Virus record (IMG/VR): IMGVR_UViG_3300025286_000008
Coordinates: 1-62,477 of that record
Strand: one strand, 5' to 3'
Length of the DNA stretch: 62,477 bases
From: a virus
Positions 43,258-51,679 of this stretch are shown here, one piece after another. The notes under the pieces are model-generated. The model had not been told where the DNA came from and searched no databases. It was given only the letters and a program-made list of their open reading frames with translations. Made by a program: the position numbers and the translations under genes. Each line of letters starts with the position of its first letter. Within the stretch, counting starts at the first letter, position 1.

Positions 43258-44976
43258 TTACGGATTATCATAATTCCTGTCAAATATCTGGTCAATGCGT
43301 ATTGACGCAGCCGCACTGGTTAATAAGTTCTCTTCTGATCTGAAATACTTGTAGTCAAGATGATGCACCACAATATCTATATTCTGATTGCCCGTAAAGT
43401 TGTAAGTATGCTCAAATGTACCGTCGCCCTCTGATTCAACCCCCGCAACCTGATTAGTGGTATTGCTATTAAACAACCTTACTTCTGACCCTACTACAAT
43501 ATCAGTTAGTGTAAGAGTAACACTATTTTCAATGGTTACTGTACTGTCCACATTTCCGCTATGTGCCGTAGCTGGATTAGAAAGATTAGTAGCCTGAATA
43601 ACCAGATCGCCAGATGTCGCCAAACTAAAGTTGATATCAAAATCATTATTGGAGAACTGGAGGTTGTCGTAAGTGAAGGTTCCAGAAAACGGGTGTTCGA
43701 TACCAGCACCACTGCCGTCCACATTAGTATTAGCCACAAAGTTAGAGTTCTTAATATCTATTCCGGTATGGTTCCATATAAATGAACCCTCTATACCCGT
43801 AGCATTCTGAAAGGTTGAATTCCTAATTACAATTCCAGTATCGCCCACAAATTGAGCCGAGCCATCAATGGTAGACCCGATAAATTCATGACCACTTTCG
43901 GCTGGCCAAGTAATAGCTTCATTAAAGCTACGAATAGAAGTACCGTACAATTGCAACTGCACATTTGGCTCGTCTTCAACAATAAGGGAAATCTTATAAT
44001 CATCGTTCCCCAAAAAGGTCAAACCATTACGACCACGAGCAGTATCGCCATCGCCTACTTTAATTCCTAATTCGACTTCTGTTCCAGATGTAGTATTTCC
44101 AACAATATTAATCTGCTGAAAAGTATCTGGAATAGCATTGACATATTGTGTTACGCCAAACGTATCAATATATTGGGGGTTGTTAAAGCTAATAACCTTG
44201 TTAATATCGTCAAATACAGTACCACCAAGATTGCCTGTGCCAATTTCTAGATAGCCCTGCAACTGCAAAATTGTATCAGTTGCTTCAAGAGATTTGACTA
44301 CACCGTATTGATTGGCGTCTGTACCTGCGTCTGCCGCAAGGAGATCGCCAAAGCCGTCTTCTTGAGTACCGCTTCCATAAATTCTTAGGCCAGAGCCAAT
44401 ATCAATAGCGTCAATAAGTGCGGCATCTGCACCACCCTTAGCGTTATTATCAGCAACAAAGAAAACTCCTATACCTCGAATAGAGGCTAAGCTAGACAGT
44501 GCAAATGTTCCACCAGAGGCAGTTGGGCGTAAACTAGGATCAACGACCATCTTCTGCCAACCACCAGGATAGTTCTCACCACCATAGAACGTCCAAATAG
44601 CCCATGAACTATCTATAGAGGCTGGAGCATTATCGGTCATAACAATGCCAAACCCTCCAAGTGCCCCTCCAGCAGCTGTACCTGTAGAGGTAGGAGCTAA
44701 AAGAGCATTTCCCCACACCCAAACAAGTTGATCCTCTTCAGCACCGCCAGAAGAAAAATCCCAACTTTGCACAGTATCGTCAAAATGCAAGGTGACAAAA
44801 CGTGAGGCTGTGGGATAGTCTGTAGCAATAGCAGCAGACCCTTGCTTAAACAATGTGGCTACAGCTACACTGGGAGACTGTCCACCACCCGCGATCTTGG
44901 TTGCGGTATAGTCCGTAACTGCGTCGGCAACATCGGCTCGGGAGCCAATGAATTCTGTAGTCAGCGGAGTCGGCAT
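43258..44976 (-). CDS. Fibre-like protein, probable beta-helix
   Basis: A 572-residue protein with MPTPLTTEFIGSRADVADAV at the start. Residues about 330-480 carry short strands with regularly spaced Asn, Ser and Thr (GTSIRSFNEAI, GSTIDGSAQFVG, GIVIRNSTFQNAT, GIDIKNSNFVANT), the pattern of a right-handed beta-helix. The C-terminus (RIDQIFDRNYDNP) matches that of the 847-residue protein downstream. Likely a tail fibre or spike part. No enzyme active site is recognised. The start overlaps the previous stop (TAATG). Confidence 0.6.
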   Translation of the reverse strand: MPTPLTTEFIGSRADVADAVTDYTATKIAGGGQSPSVAVATLFKQGSAAIATDYPTASRFVTLHFDDTVQSWDFSSGGAEEDQLVWVWGNALLAPTSTGTAAGGALGGFGIVMTDNAPASIDSSWAIWTFYGGENYPGGWQKMVVDPSLRPTASGGTFALSSLASIRGIGVFFVADNNAKGGADAALIDAIDIGSGLRIYGSGTQEDGFGDLLAADAGTDANQYGVVKSLEATDTILQLQGYLEIGTGNLGGTVFDDINKVISFNNPQYIDTFGVTQYVNAIPDTFQQINIVGNTTSGTEVELGIKVGDGDTARGRNGLTFLGNDDYKISLIVEDEPNVQLQLYGTSIRSFNEAITWPAESGHEFIGSTIDGSAQFVGDTGIVIRNSTFQNATGIEGSFIWNHTGIDIKNSNFVANTNVDGSGAGIEHPFSGTFTYDNLQFSNNDFDINFSLATSGDLVIQATNLSNPATAHSGNVDSTVTIENSVTLTLTDIVVGSEVRLFNSNTTNQVAGVESEGDGTFEHTYNFTGNQNIDIVVHHLDYKYFRSEENLLTSAAASIRIDQIFDRNYDNP

Positions 44977-45719
44977 TATGTAGTTGATCCATCAATTTGT
45001 AGTTGATAAAAACTATTCTGTGCAGCATCTCCAGCATTCAAGTCAAGCTGAAGCCATACGCCCAAGTAACCCAAGGGTTGCAAGTCTGTACCTGGAACTC
45101 CACTAGCACCACTTCCGTAAGGGCCAGTACCGGTCGGCACTGCAACTCTATTCGCAACGGACTGCGTTGAGGCCAGAGTATCCTCGGTAGCAAATGCCAC
45201 CTTAGTATAAACACCAGTAACTACTTCAGTAATGGTAGCTCCCAGCAAGGCATTAACAGTATTGAGATTCATTAAGTAAATTTTTTCGTACAGTTCTTTA
45301 TCACTGCCACCAGGAGCAGCCGCCGTAGCATCGTAAAACGGCCTTCTAAAGCCCGATTCATTAGCATAGATACTTCCGATGCCCGAATTGGTTAGATGAT
45401 CTCTAAGGACGATTTCGCCGCTTGCGGCCTCATCATTTTGTACAATCAAGATACGCTCAAACGCCTGTGTACCAGAAACCAGGGTGGTTCCAAGCAGAGT
45501 AATATTATCGGTTACAACACTACCAGCGGTATTTCTACCCGTAATAGTCAGCGTACCCGAGTCACTCTCAGTGCCTGAGCCTTCCACTACGTCGGTAGCA
45601 ATTATATCTGTAAATACTACACGGATACCACTATTGATAGCTCCACCGCTAGTATCTGTATCATTAACCGGCATGTCTTGGCTGGCATAGAGGACAATGT
45701 CACTATCTACAACACTCAT
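44976..45719 (-). CDS. Virion structural protein
   Basis: A 247-residue protein with SxVVDSDIVLYASQDMP at the start and strand-rich composition. I chose the ATG at 45719: GGGAG lies eight bases upstream, while the two earlier in-frame ATGs are badly spaced. Related proteins with a 'IVxYxSxxMPxxDxxxxGGAI' start occur near fibre genes in other phages; the role is thought structural. It follows the 935-residue repeat protein. Confidence 0.6.
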   Translation of the reverse strand: MSVVDSDIVLYASQDMPVNDTDTSGGAINSGIRVVFTDIIATDVVEGSGTESDSGTLTITGRNTAGSVVTDNITLLGTTLVSGTQAFERILIVQNDEAASGEIVLRDHLTNSGIGSIYANESGFRRPFYDATAAAPGGSDKELYEKIYLMNLNTVNALLGATITEVVTGVYTKVAFATEDTLASTQSVANRVAVPTGTGPYGSGASGVPGTDLQPLGYLGVWLQLDLNAGDAAQNSFYQLQIDGSTT

Positions 45720-45721
45720 AT

Positions 45722-48529
45722 TCATATCTCCCAAGTATTATTATTTTCTATTATCCAGTTGGTTCTATAGTCGTTGGCAATCCAATCCGAAGCTCTAGGG
45801 ATAAGTACCCAATTTAGTCTACTTATGAACTGGCCAAAAAGTCTGCGGGTAGCTAAGGGAATTTCCTCGCTCTCAGATAAATACACTAAAGCCTCTATAG
45901 GTATAGACTTTATAGTGGAAATAGCTACAGATGAACGAACCTCCACCGGAAGATCGTTGAAAACACTAACCGAGCCTAAACCCTCTGTAGGCAGATTATG
46001 GTCAATAGAGGCAAGTACCTGTAAAGTACTTAAAGGTAGGTTATTTTGACTTGCAATCCCCGCTAAAACCTCAATTGGCAATTGCTGGAGAGCTATAGAA
46101 GTAACAGACTCTAAAAGCTCTATTGGCAACGAATGATCAATGAAAACGCTACTTATATTATCAATATATGTCTGTAACGCATTGGTGAAGAGCCCCATAT
46201 TATCTAAGGCAGACTTATGACCTAAAGAAAGCTGTGATAAATACTCTATAGGAATATTACTCAATACTCCTACCGATGTAGAGCCGTCGCTTTCAACTGG
46301 GATATCATGACTGGAAGATAACCCTTGCAGAAACTCTATTGCAGAATTTCTATTAAGTGAGGAAAGAGTTAATAGCTGCTCTATAGGAGGACCGATATTA
46401 GGAGCCAAGCTCTTCAAGTCCTCTACTGGCATATTCGTAGAAGGAGCTAGTCCCTGTAAAGATTCCAAGGGAAGATTACGTATCACCCCGACTATTAAAG
46501 CCCCTCTAATCTCAACCGGTATACTCTCATCTTGAGACAAAGACCCAAGGTTCTCAATTGGGCTTCCATTGTTATCGGCAATTGAAGTTAACAGTTCTAC
46601 AGGCATCTGATCTAAAAGACTAATATCTAATAGATTTTCAACTGTCATATTATCCGACAATAGAAGCGAAGCTAGGTTTTCTATCGGGAGGTTAGTTGAA
46701 GGAGACAGCCCCTGCAAGTGTTCTAGGGCAGCAGTTTTATTTAAAGTAGATAGATCAGCTAAGTTTTCTATGGGAACACAACAATCTCGGATAACGTTGA
46801 AAAATTCCTCTGAGCCTATCACTTCAGTTGGTATGACGCCATTTTTAGATAGAGAAGCTAGAATTTCTTCGGGGGTGCTACCCAAAGCTTGTAGCCCCTG
46901 AAGGAACTCTATAGCCAACTGTTGTTTAATGCCAGCTAACGTTAGTAGGCTTTCAATATTAATATTATTACTGTTTGATAAAGAAGCTAAAATTTCCTCT
47001 GGAGTTGATCCCAATGCAGCAATACCCTGAAGCCCCTCTACAGACAACTCTCTAACAATCCCCGAAACGGCTAGCAGGTTTTCCTCTACCATATTCCTAA
47101 TAAAGGCCAGCCGCAATAGTGTTTCAATAGGAATATTATGAATGGGTGATTGCTGACCCAGGCTCTCTACAGGATTATCATTATTGCCAGATAAGCCTAG
47201 AGTATTTTCTATTAATATATTTCGACTACCCGCAAAGGTTAGTAGCGTTTCTGTAGGTATATTGCTGTCTACACTTAGACTTAGTAAAGTCTCTACGGAC
47301 ATATTTCTAATGCTTTGTACAGCAGTTTCACCACCCGCTGCAACGTTCCCCGATTCAATAGCCAAATAAATAAATGGATAACTAATAGCAAAGTCATTTT
47401 CCTGAACCCTATGCGAAAACGATCCGCTAGTAAACTCGCTTAGCTGGCTACGGATAATGGAGCCGTCTGTCCATTCGGTATAGATAAAGTGATCTTCTTT
47501 ATGGTGTCTATGCGTATCGGTGGTTCCAAGGTTATGTTGATTAGTATAGGCACAAGACTGTTCATTAACCCCACTAATGCCGCTGGCTCCAGCACCTATA
47601 CAATTCAATACGCTACTAGCGTCTCTACCCGTAAGACCCATAACAGCACCAGGAGTCCAGGTAGAAGTAGTAACCGTGGTTAGTGTTCCTACGGTGGCAT
47701 TTTCAGCGGAATGTCCGACCTGAACCTGATTGCCGAGCTTTAATGCTAATGCAAAATAACAAACCTCAAACGAAGGGCTTACTGTAGTCCAGTTAAGCTC
47801 ATAACCACTAGAGCTAACGGCATGAACATTGGCAACTTCAAAGCTGGTATTAGTCCACAATACAGAATCAATTATTGTTGAACTCCAGTCAGCTTCTACG
47901 TCGCTAGTACCCACTGCGTCATTGGATGACATAGAGGTACATCTATCATTATTGCCATCAGAAAATCCAATAGAGAGAGGTACGGCGGCTCTTAACTGAG
48001 GATCACTAACGGTTGTAGCGGTAATTATATATATAAGGTCTGGTTCAAATCCCGCATTATAGTGTACCGTTTGAGTGCTTAAAGGTGATTGAATCAGCCT
48101 TACTTCTGCACCGCTTATAGCACCCGAATCTAAAGCTAAGACATTAACTAAGACTCCTGAACTCGGGGCGTTTTCCACGTTTAGGGTAAATCCATCCGAA
48201 TCTACACTAACAATGGAAGCTTGGTAGCCTGTATCATCTACTAGCTCTTCTAGACCTAGAATGCAGTAGCGGCTGTCAGATGCAGCGTTTTCGATAGTGG
48301 CAACAACATTGTCTGTACCACGCCAAGCAATAGAACCTGCTCCGCTCGTTCCCGAGGCGACGGCAAATCCTATTCCTCCTTGCCAAGTAGATTGAGTAGT
48401 ATTGCCGGTTGTTGCACCACAATGCCATAGAATACTAGCTCCAGGTGTAAAGCCGAAGCCGTCAACAACCTGAGTGCCAGTGCTATTGTTAAGAAGAAAG
48501 CTATCAAAATGTATTCCACCAGCGGGCAT
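45722..48529 (-). CDS. Fibre-like protein with about 33 IPIE repeats
   Basis: A 935-residue protein. I chose the ATG at 48529 (MPAGGIHFDSF), with AGGAA six bases upstream; the longer frame would start with TTG inside a terminator hairpin. Residues 1-390 form two strand-rich, fibre-like domains; FGFTPGASILWHCGA and AGFEPDLIYIITA look like two versions of the same motif. Residues about 407-893 are roughly 33 imperfect 14-residue repeats, consensus N-x-P-[IV]-E-x-L-x-x-L-[AS]-x-x-x (NLPIENLASLLLSD). The end is Trp-rich (NWVLIPRASDW, NWIIENN). The repeat region probably forms an elongated rod. Located next to the capsid gene, so a fibre or head appendage. Confidence 0.72.
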   Translation of the reverse strand: MPAGGIHFDSFLLNNSTGTQVVDGFGFTPGASILWHCGATTGNTTQSTWQGGIGFAVASGTSGAGSIAWRGTDNVVATIENAASDSRYCILGLEELVDDTGYQASIVSVDSDGFTLNVENAPSSGVLVNVLALDSGAISGAEVRLIQSPLSTQTVHYNAGFEPDLIYIITATTVSDPQLRAAVPLSIGFSDGNNDRCTSMSSNDAVGTSDVEADWSSTIIDSVLWTNTSFEVANVHAVSSSGYELNWTTVSPSFEVCYFALALKLGNQVQVGHSAENATVGTLTTVTTSTWTPGAVMGLTGRDASSVLNCIGAGASGISGVNEQSCAYTNQHNLGTTDTHRHHKEDHFIYTEWTDGSIIRSQLSEFTSGSFSHRVQENDFAISYPFIYLAIESGNVAAGGETAVQSIRNMSVETLLSLSVDSNIPTETLLTFAGSRNILIENTLGLSGNNDNPVESLGQQSPIHNIPIETLLRLAFIRNMVEENLLAVSGIVRELSVEGLQGIAALGSTPEEILASLSNSNNINIESLLTLAGIKQQLAIEFLQGLQALGSTPEEILASLSKNGVIPTEVIGSEEFFNVIRDCCVPIENLADLSTLNKTAALEHLQGLSPSTNLPIENLASLLLSDNMTVENLLDISLLDQMPVELLTSIADNNGSPIENLGSLSQDESIPVEIRGALIVGVIRNLPLESLQGLAPSTNMPVEDLKSLAPNIGPPIEQLLTLSSLNRNSAIEFLQGLSSSHDIPVESDGSTSVGVLSNIPIEYLSQLSLGHKSALDNMGLFTNALQTYIDNISSVFIDHSLPIELLESVTSIALQQLPIEVLAGIASQNNLPLSTLQVLASIDHNLPTEGLGSVSVFNDLPVEVRSSVAISTIKSIPIEALVYLSESEEIPLATRRLFGQFISRLNWVLIPRASDWIANDYRTNWIIENNNTWEI
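45850..47310 (-). repeat. Coding array of 14-residue (42-base) repeats
   Basis: The part of the fibre-like gene that codes for the IPIE repeats. Units are diverged at DNA level. Some are close pairs, for example LQG[IL]xALGSTPEEILASLS occurs twice about 40 residues apart, and HLQGLSPSTNLPIENL and SLQGLAPSTNMPVEDL are near-copies. The pattern suggests growth by duplication of one or more units, followed by drift. Confidence 0.75.
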
Positions 48530-48542
48530 AGCGTTCCTATAC

Positions 48543-48579
48543 AAAAAAAGCCGATGGCGACAATTGCCACCACCGGCTT
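48543..48579 (-). terminator. Strong terminator after major capsid gene
   Basis: On the minus strand a 14-bp stem (AAGCCG paired with CGGCTT, continued inward by GTGGTGGC and GTCGCCAT with G-T pairs) closes an AATT loop (48579-48548) and runs directly into seven Ts (48549-48543). It lies 22 bases after the capsid gene stop and would isolate the capsid message from the fibre genes. Confidence 0.87.
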
Positions 48580-48601
48580 AATGAATATATAAACTTCTGG
48601 C

Positions 48602-49603
48602 TTAGAAGGAGCCTAGAAGCACTCGGCGGTTATCCAGAGCCGCAAAGCCATGCTCTGCCCAACCGTACAAACCAGCCCGACGTTGACGATGAAGCGTGTC
48701 ATCCTCAAAAATCTGGAGGCTGTTACGAACCGGCATTACAAAGCTGTCGTTCGAGCTAAGATCAAGACCCACTACGATCTGTTGATCGCCAGCAGGCAAC
48801 GTGCCGCTAAGATCACTCTCGTAGAAAATCTGGTACTCTTGGTCTTCGCCAAGCTCATCAAGGTCATGAAGATTGACCTGGAAGATACGCACGAGCATTC
48901 CGCCATCCTGGGTGATAAGCTCACGACGAGTAACCTCGTCAACTTCATCAACACCCCAGTTACGGATATCTTCGATACCTTCAGGGCTCATGTAAAGGTC
49001 AGTCATCTGACCACGATTTACCGAGCTACCCGTGTTGCCACCGCCATTACGACGCATGGTAACTTTCATCAGCGACACAAGTCGCTTCGAGAACTGATCT
49101 GCTGCCGCATCGGGATCGTAAACCAAAATGTTACGATCAACGCCAGCCGAAACCAGTGTATGCCAACCGTCATCGTTCATCTTCTTGGTGAACTGGGCTC
49201 GCATTACGTCCATCGCACGACCAACAACGTCCCAACGGGCATCGCGGGCATACTTCAGGAGCCAATCAATCGAAGCACCAACGTCATACGTCGGAACCAA
49301 GACGTAGTCACCTTCAACGTGCCGCTCTGGAATACGACCATGAGCAGGAATCGTGTAGGCAACGTAATCTTTTTCATTACCGGGGGCAACGAAATCAAGC
49401 GGGAATTCGCTCGTAGCACCAGGAGCCAGAGGAATCGGCTCGAAGATACCGCCAAGGATATCTCCACTCATAACGCCCTTACGCAGGGGAGCTTCAAGGG
49501 CTTTCGCCAATTCCGCTACACCGGCCAAGGACTCTTCCTTCTTTTGGCTACCCGATTGACGAAGCAATTCCGTCATTTCAGGGGTATTTTTCAAAAAACT
49601 CAT
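48602..49603 (-). CDS. Major capsid protein (HK97-like)
   Basis: A 333-residue protein placed after the scaffold and decoration genes. An AGGAGAA site precedes the ATG and a strong terminator follows. It begins with a helical N-arm (TPEMTELLRQSGSQKKEESLAGVAELAKAL), then a strand-rich E-loop-like region and a spine helix (LLKYARDARWDVVGRAMDVMRAQFTKKMNDDG). The C-terminal part (QIVVGLDLSSNDSFVMPVRN, LHRQRRAGLYGWAEHG) is like that of HK97-fold capsid proteins of large phages. C-ending codon preference agrees with high expression. Confidence 0.85.
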   Translation of the reverse strand: MSFLKNTPEMTELLRQSGSQKKEESLAGVAELAKALEAPLRKGVMSGDILGGIFEPIPLAPGATSEFPLDFVAPGNEKDYVAYTIPAHGRIPERHVEGDYVLVPTYDVGASIDWLLKYARDARWDVVGRAMDVMRAQFTKKMNDDGWHTLVSAGVDRNILVYDPDAAADQFSKRLVSLMKVTMRRNGGGNTGSSVNRGQMTDLYMSPEGIEDIRNWGVDEVDEVTRRELITQDGGMLVRIFQVNLHDLDELGEDQEYQIFYESDLSGTLPAGDQQIVVGLDLSSNDSFVMPVRNSLQIFEDDTLHRQRRAGLYGWAEHGFAALDNRRVLLGSF

Positions 49604-49630
49604 CTTGTATTCTCCTAACGAATATTAAGA

Positions 49631-50086
49631 TTAAACTATGTTAATTTCTACCTTTGCGAAGCCATCGGCATCAAGAGTAGACAACCAACGACCAACTTTA
49701 GCACTGCCAGCTTGCTCGTTGCCACAGGTAAGTGTGCCATCGAGAGCAAAGTGAGCACCACTACCAATAACCGGCGTACCGGAAATTTGGTCGGTAACAA
49801 CCGTGCCATGACGCAGCAGGGTGACTTTGCCACCGAGTTGCACTTCGTCTTTGTGTGCGTTGTACTGTTGACGGGTAAGGTCAATGTTTACAACGTCATT
49901 CAACAACAGACCAGCCGGTTCGTCTTCGTAAGCCGCAGCATCACGGACCAAAGCCGCCGAGTCATCCATAGCCGCACCCGAACCGCCGGTTCCGTGAACT
50001 AACATGATGCCACGCTCTGCTACTGCATCGCTCTTGAAATAGCTAATATCTGTCAGATGTTCTACGCGATCACCTTTTAAAGCCAT
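49631..50086 (-). CDS. Head decoration protein candidate
   Basis: A 151-residue protein between the scaffold and capsid genes, the usual place of lambda gpD-like decoration proteins. An AGGAGAA site lies six bases before the ATG. The sequence is mainly strands (VQLGGKVTLLRHGTVVTD, GRWLSTLDADGFAKVEINI) and Gly/Ala-rich, without enzyme motifs. The 'G-x-x-x-x-L-D-A-D-G-F-A-K-V-x-[IV]' end appears in other phage head proteins near the capsid gene. Confidence 0.6.
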   Translation of the reverse strand: MALKGDRVEHLTDISYFKSDAVAERGIMLVHGTGGSGAAMDDSAALVRDAAAYEDEPAGLLLNDVVNIDLTRQQYNAHKDEVQLGGKVTLLRHGTVVTDQISGTPVIGSGAHFALDGTLTCGNEQAGSAKVGRWLSTLDADGFAKVEINIV

Positions 50087-50107
50087 TATAATTTCTCCTA
50101 GAAAGAC

Positions 50108-50779
50108 TTATTTAGATTTAAGGACTACGTCTTCAACCCATTGGGACAGACCAGCACGAGCCGTCGATAGTTCGTCTTCTTCACTATCGTCGGTGCTAGC
50201 CATTGAAGTATCAGCATCAACGCTGTCCGACTCTACTACTTCAGACGAATCAGCCTCTTCCGAAGCCTCCGCATCTTCAACAACTTCGTCAGTATCAGCA
50301 GCAGCTTCATCAGCATGCTCTTCGTCGGCAACATCATCGGATGCAACAACGGGTTTCAGTTCCGAGACAGTCTGCACAATCGCATCGAACTGCTCGTCGT
50401 TAAGAGACTCAAAAGCTTCAAGCTTCGCGTCAGCTTCATCAGCAGACAATCCAGCCTCAACAAGAGAAGCGTGTCGCTTCTTCTTTTTCTCTTCTTTTCT
50501 CATCTTCTCAAAGTTGGCCTGAATCTCATTGAGTTCAGTGGCCGTGGTGGACAGGTCCGACTTCAGACCCTCTACCGTTGTATTAGCTTCAGTCAGTTTA
50601 CCTTCGAGATCAGTCTTAGCTTCAGTTAGCTCGACAACGTCGGCTTCCAAGGCTACGATTTTATCTTCAAATTGGGAAACGTTTGCCGCCGCCAGCTTAT
50701 TATTCAACTCTTTGTTTTCCTCTGTGAGGGTGGCAAGAGTTTCTTTAAGCTCTTTGATTTGATCATTTTGATCGCTCAT
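50108..50779 (-). CDS. Nested scaffold protein (internal start)
   Basis: In-frame internal translation start inside the protease-scaffold gene would give a 223-residue scaffold without protease. The codons MMSDQNDQ lie exactly at the end of the protease part and the start of the coiled coil. AAGGAG (50791-50786 on the minus strand) is six bases from the second ATG (50779) and three from the first (50782). This parallels the lambda C/Nu3 arrangement, where protease and scaffold share a C-terminus. Confidence 0.7.
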   Translation of the reverse strand: MSDQNDQIKELKETLATLTEENKELNNKLAAANVSQFEDKIVALEADVVELTEAKTDLEGKLTEANTTVEGLKSDLSTTATELNEIQANFEKMRKEEKKKKRHASLVEAGLSADEADAKLEAFESLNDEQFDAIVQTVSELKPVVASDDVADEEHADEAAADTDEVVEDAEASEEADSSEVVESDSVDADTSMASTDDSEEDELSTARAGLSQWVEDVVLKSK

Positions 50780-51679
50780 CATAGACTCCTTATTGGTATT
50801 ACACTCAAAAGAATTATCTTCTGTATCTGTATTTACACCATTTTCGTTTAAAAAGAGAGATTCGTCCTTCGAAACGTTGGCGAATGAAAAAATATGGTTC
50901 CTATCAAAGATAATACTATCTGGATTGGCTGGCTTGTCAACAAAGCCCTTGCCGCTAAAGGTAATATTTCTTAATACTCGCCCTATTTTGTGGCCTTGAA
51001 AAGTTCCCGTTCCACCATATGCACGTAGATGCTGTGAAAGGAACGCTGTATCTTCTGAACGAGCCAAAATATGGTTCTGTCCGTCAGGGGCTACTACTCC
51101 AAAGTCGAAACCATGAAAAATACATTCCATCGAAACAAACTTATTCCCATCGTCTATCGCCTGAATAAGCTCTGTGGCCCTAGCCTGAAGCTCGGGGTCT
51201 TGCCACTGCTTGTAAATTACTGAGGCGACCAAAAGATGGTACAGGTCAGGCAACTCTACCGGCTCGTCGTTTGCAGCAGCCTCAGTCTCTTCAGTCATAA
51301 GACTTAGGTCTGCGTTGATGGGCCAGCTAGAAGTGATACCACCAACAATTTGTTTTTCGTCATGCTCGATGTTTGTAGGCTTAAATCTAGGAGTGTTGCG
51401 AGCAGCCCACACTTCGTCTTTATCAAATACATCATCGTTTTTATTCCACACTGTAGAAACAAGGATGGAAAATACATGGTGAACGTCAGGATCGTCTACA
51501 TTAGCCTCTGTCAATTCATCTATCAATGCCTGTGATGCAGTTGCCTTAGCTTCGTCACTCCACATTGGATCGTGACTGGCTACTGGGGCTGTAAAGGCGA
51601 TAGAGGACTGGGATCGAATCTTGTGTTCAAGTCCCGCCTCTTTTTCTGCCGCATATACAGTTATGGGTTTAATGCTCAT
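50108..51679 (-). CDS. Prohead protease-scaffold fusion
   Basis: A 523-residue protein between portal and capsid genes. Residues about 1-270 look like a prohead serine protease: a conserved His in NIEHDEKQIVGGIT near residue 104, a Ser in VSMECIFHGFDFG near residue 188, and GFVDKPANPDSIIF at the end of the domain. Residues about 300-420 form a coiled coil (KELKETLATLTEENKELNNK). The rest is strongly acidic (Asp/Glu/Ala/Ser) with a short basic end, as in scaffolds. It overlaps the portal gene by one base, with GGAG upstream. Residue roles are inferred by family similarity. Confidence 0.8.
   Translation of the reverse strand: MSIKPITVYAAEKEAGLEHKIRSQSSIAFTAPVASHDPMWSDEAKATASQALIDELTEANVDDPDVHHVFSILVSTVWNKNDDVFDKDEVWAARNTPRFKPTNIEHDEKQIVGGITSSWPINADLSLMTEETEAAANDEPVELPDLYHLLVASVIYKQWQDPELQARATELIQAIDDGNKFVSMECIFHGFDFGVVAPDGQNHILARSEDTAFLSQHLRAYGGTGTFQGHKIGRVLRNITFSGKGFVDKPANPDSIIFDRNHIFSFANVSKDESLFLNENGVNTDTEDNSFECNTNKESMMSDQNDQIKELKETLATLTEENKELNNKLAAANVSQFEDKIVALEADVVELTEAKTDLEGKLTEANTTVEGLKSDLSTTATELNEIQANFEKMRKEEKKKKRHASLVEAGLSADEADAKLEAFESLNDEQFDAIVQTVSELKPVVASDDVADEEHADEAAADTDEVVEDAEASEEADSSEVVESDSVDADTSMASTDDSEEDELSTARAGLSQWVEDVVLKSK
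50786..50791 (-). promoter_or_regulatory. Internal ribosome-binding site for scaffold
   Basis: A consensus AAGGAG inside the protease-scaffold frame, correctly spaced before two consecutive in-frame ATG codons. It is as strong as sites in front of the main structural genes. Confidence 0.72.

Noticed and set aside
45850-47310. A CRISPR array or other DNA-level direct repeat.
   Set aside because: The periodicity is 42 bases and only the protein pattern is kept. It is inside an open reading frame without spacers.
48650-49618. A 322-codon open frame on the plus strand across the whole major capsid gene.
   Set aside because: It is antisense to a highly expressed gene with biased codons, which removes stop codons on the other strand. 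No ribosome site or recognisable domain.
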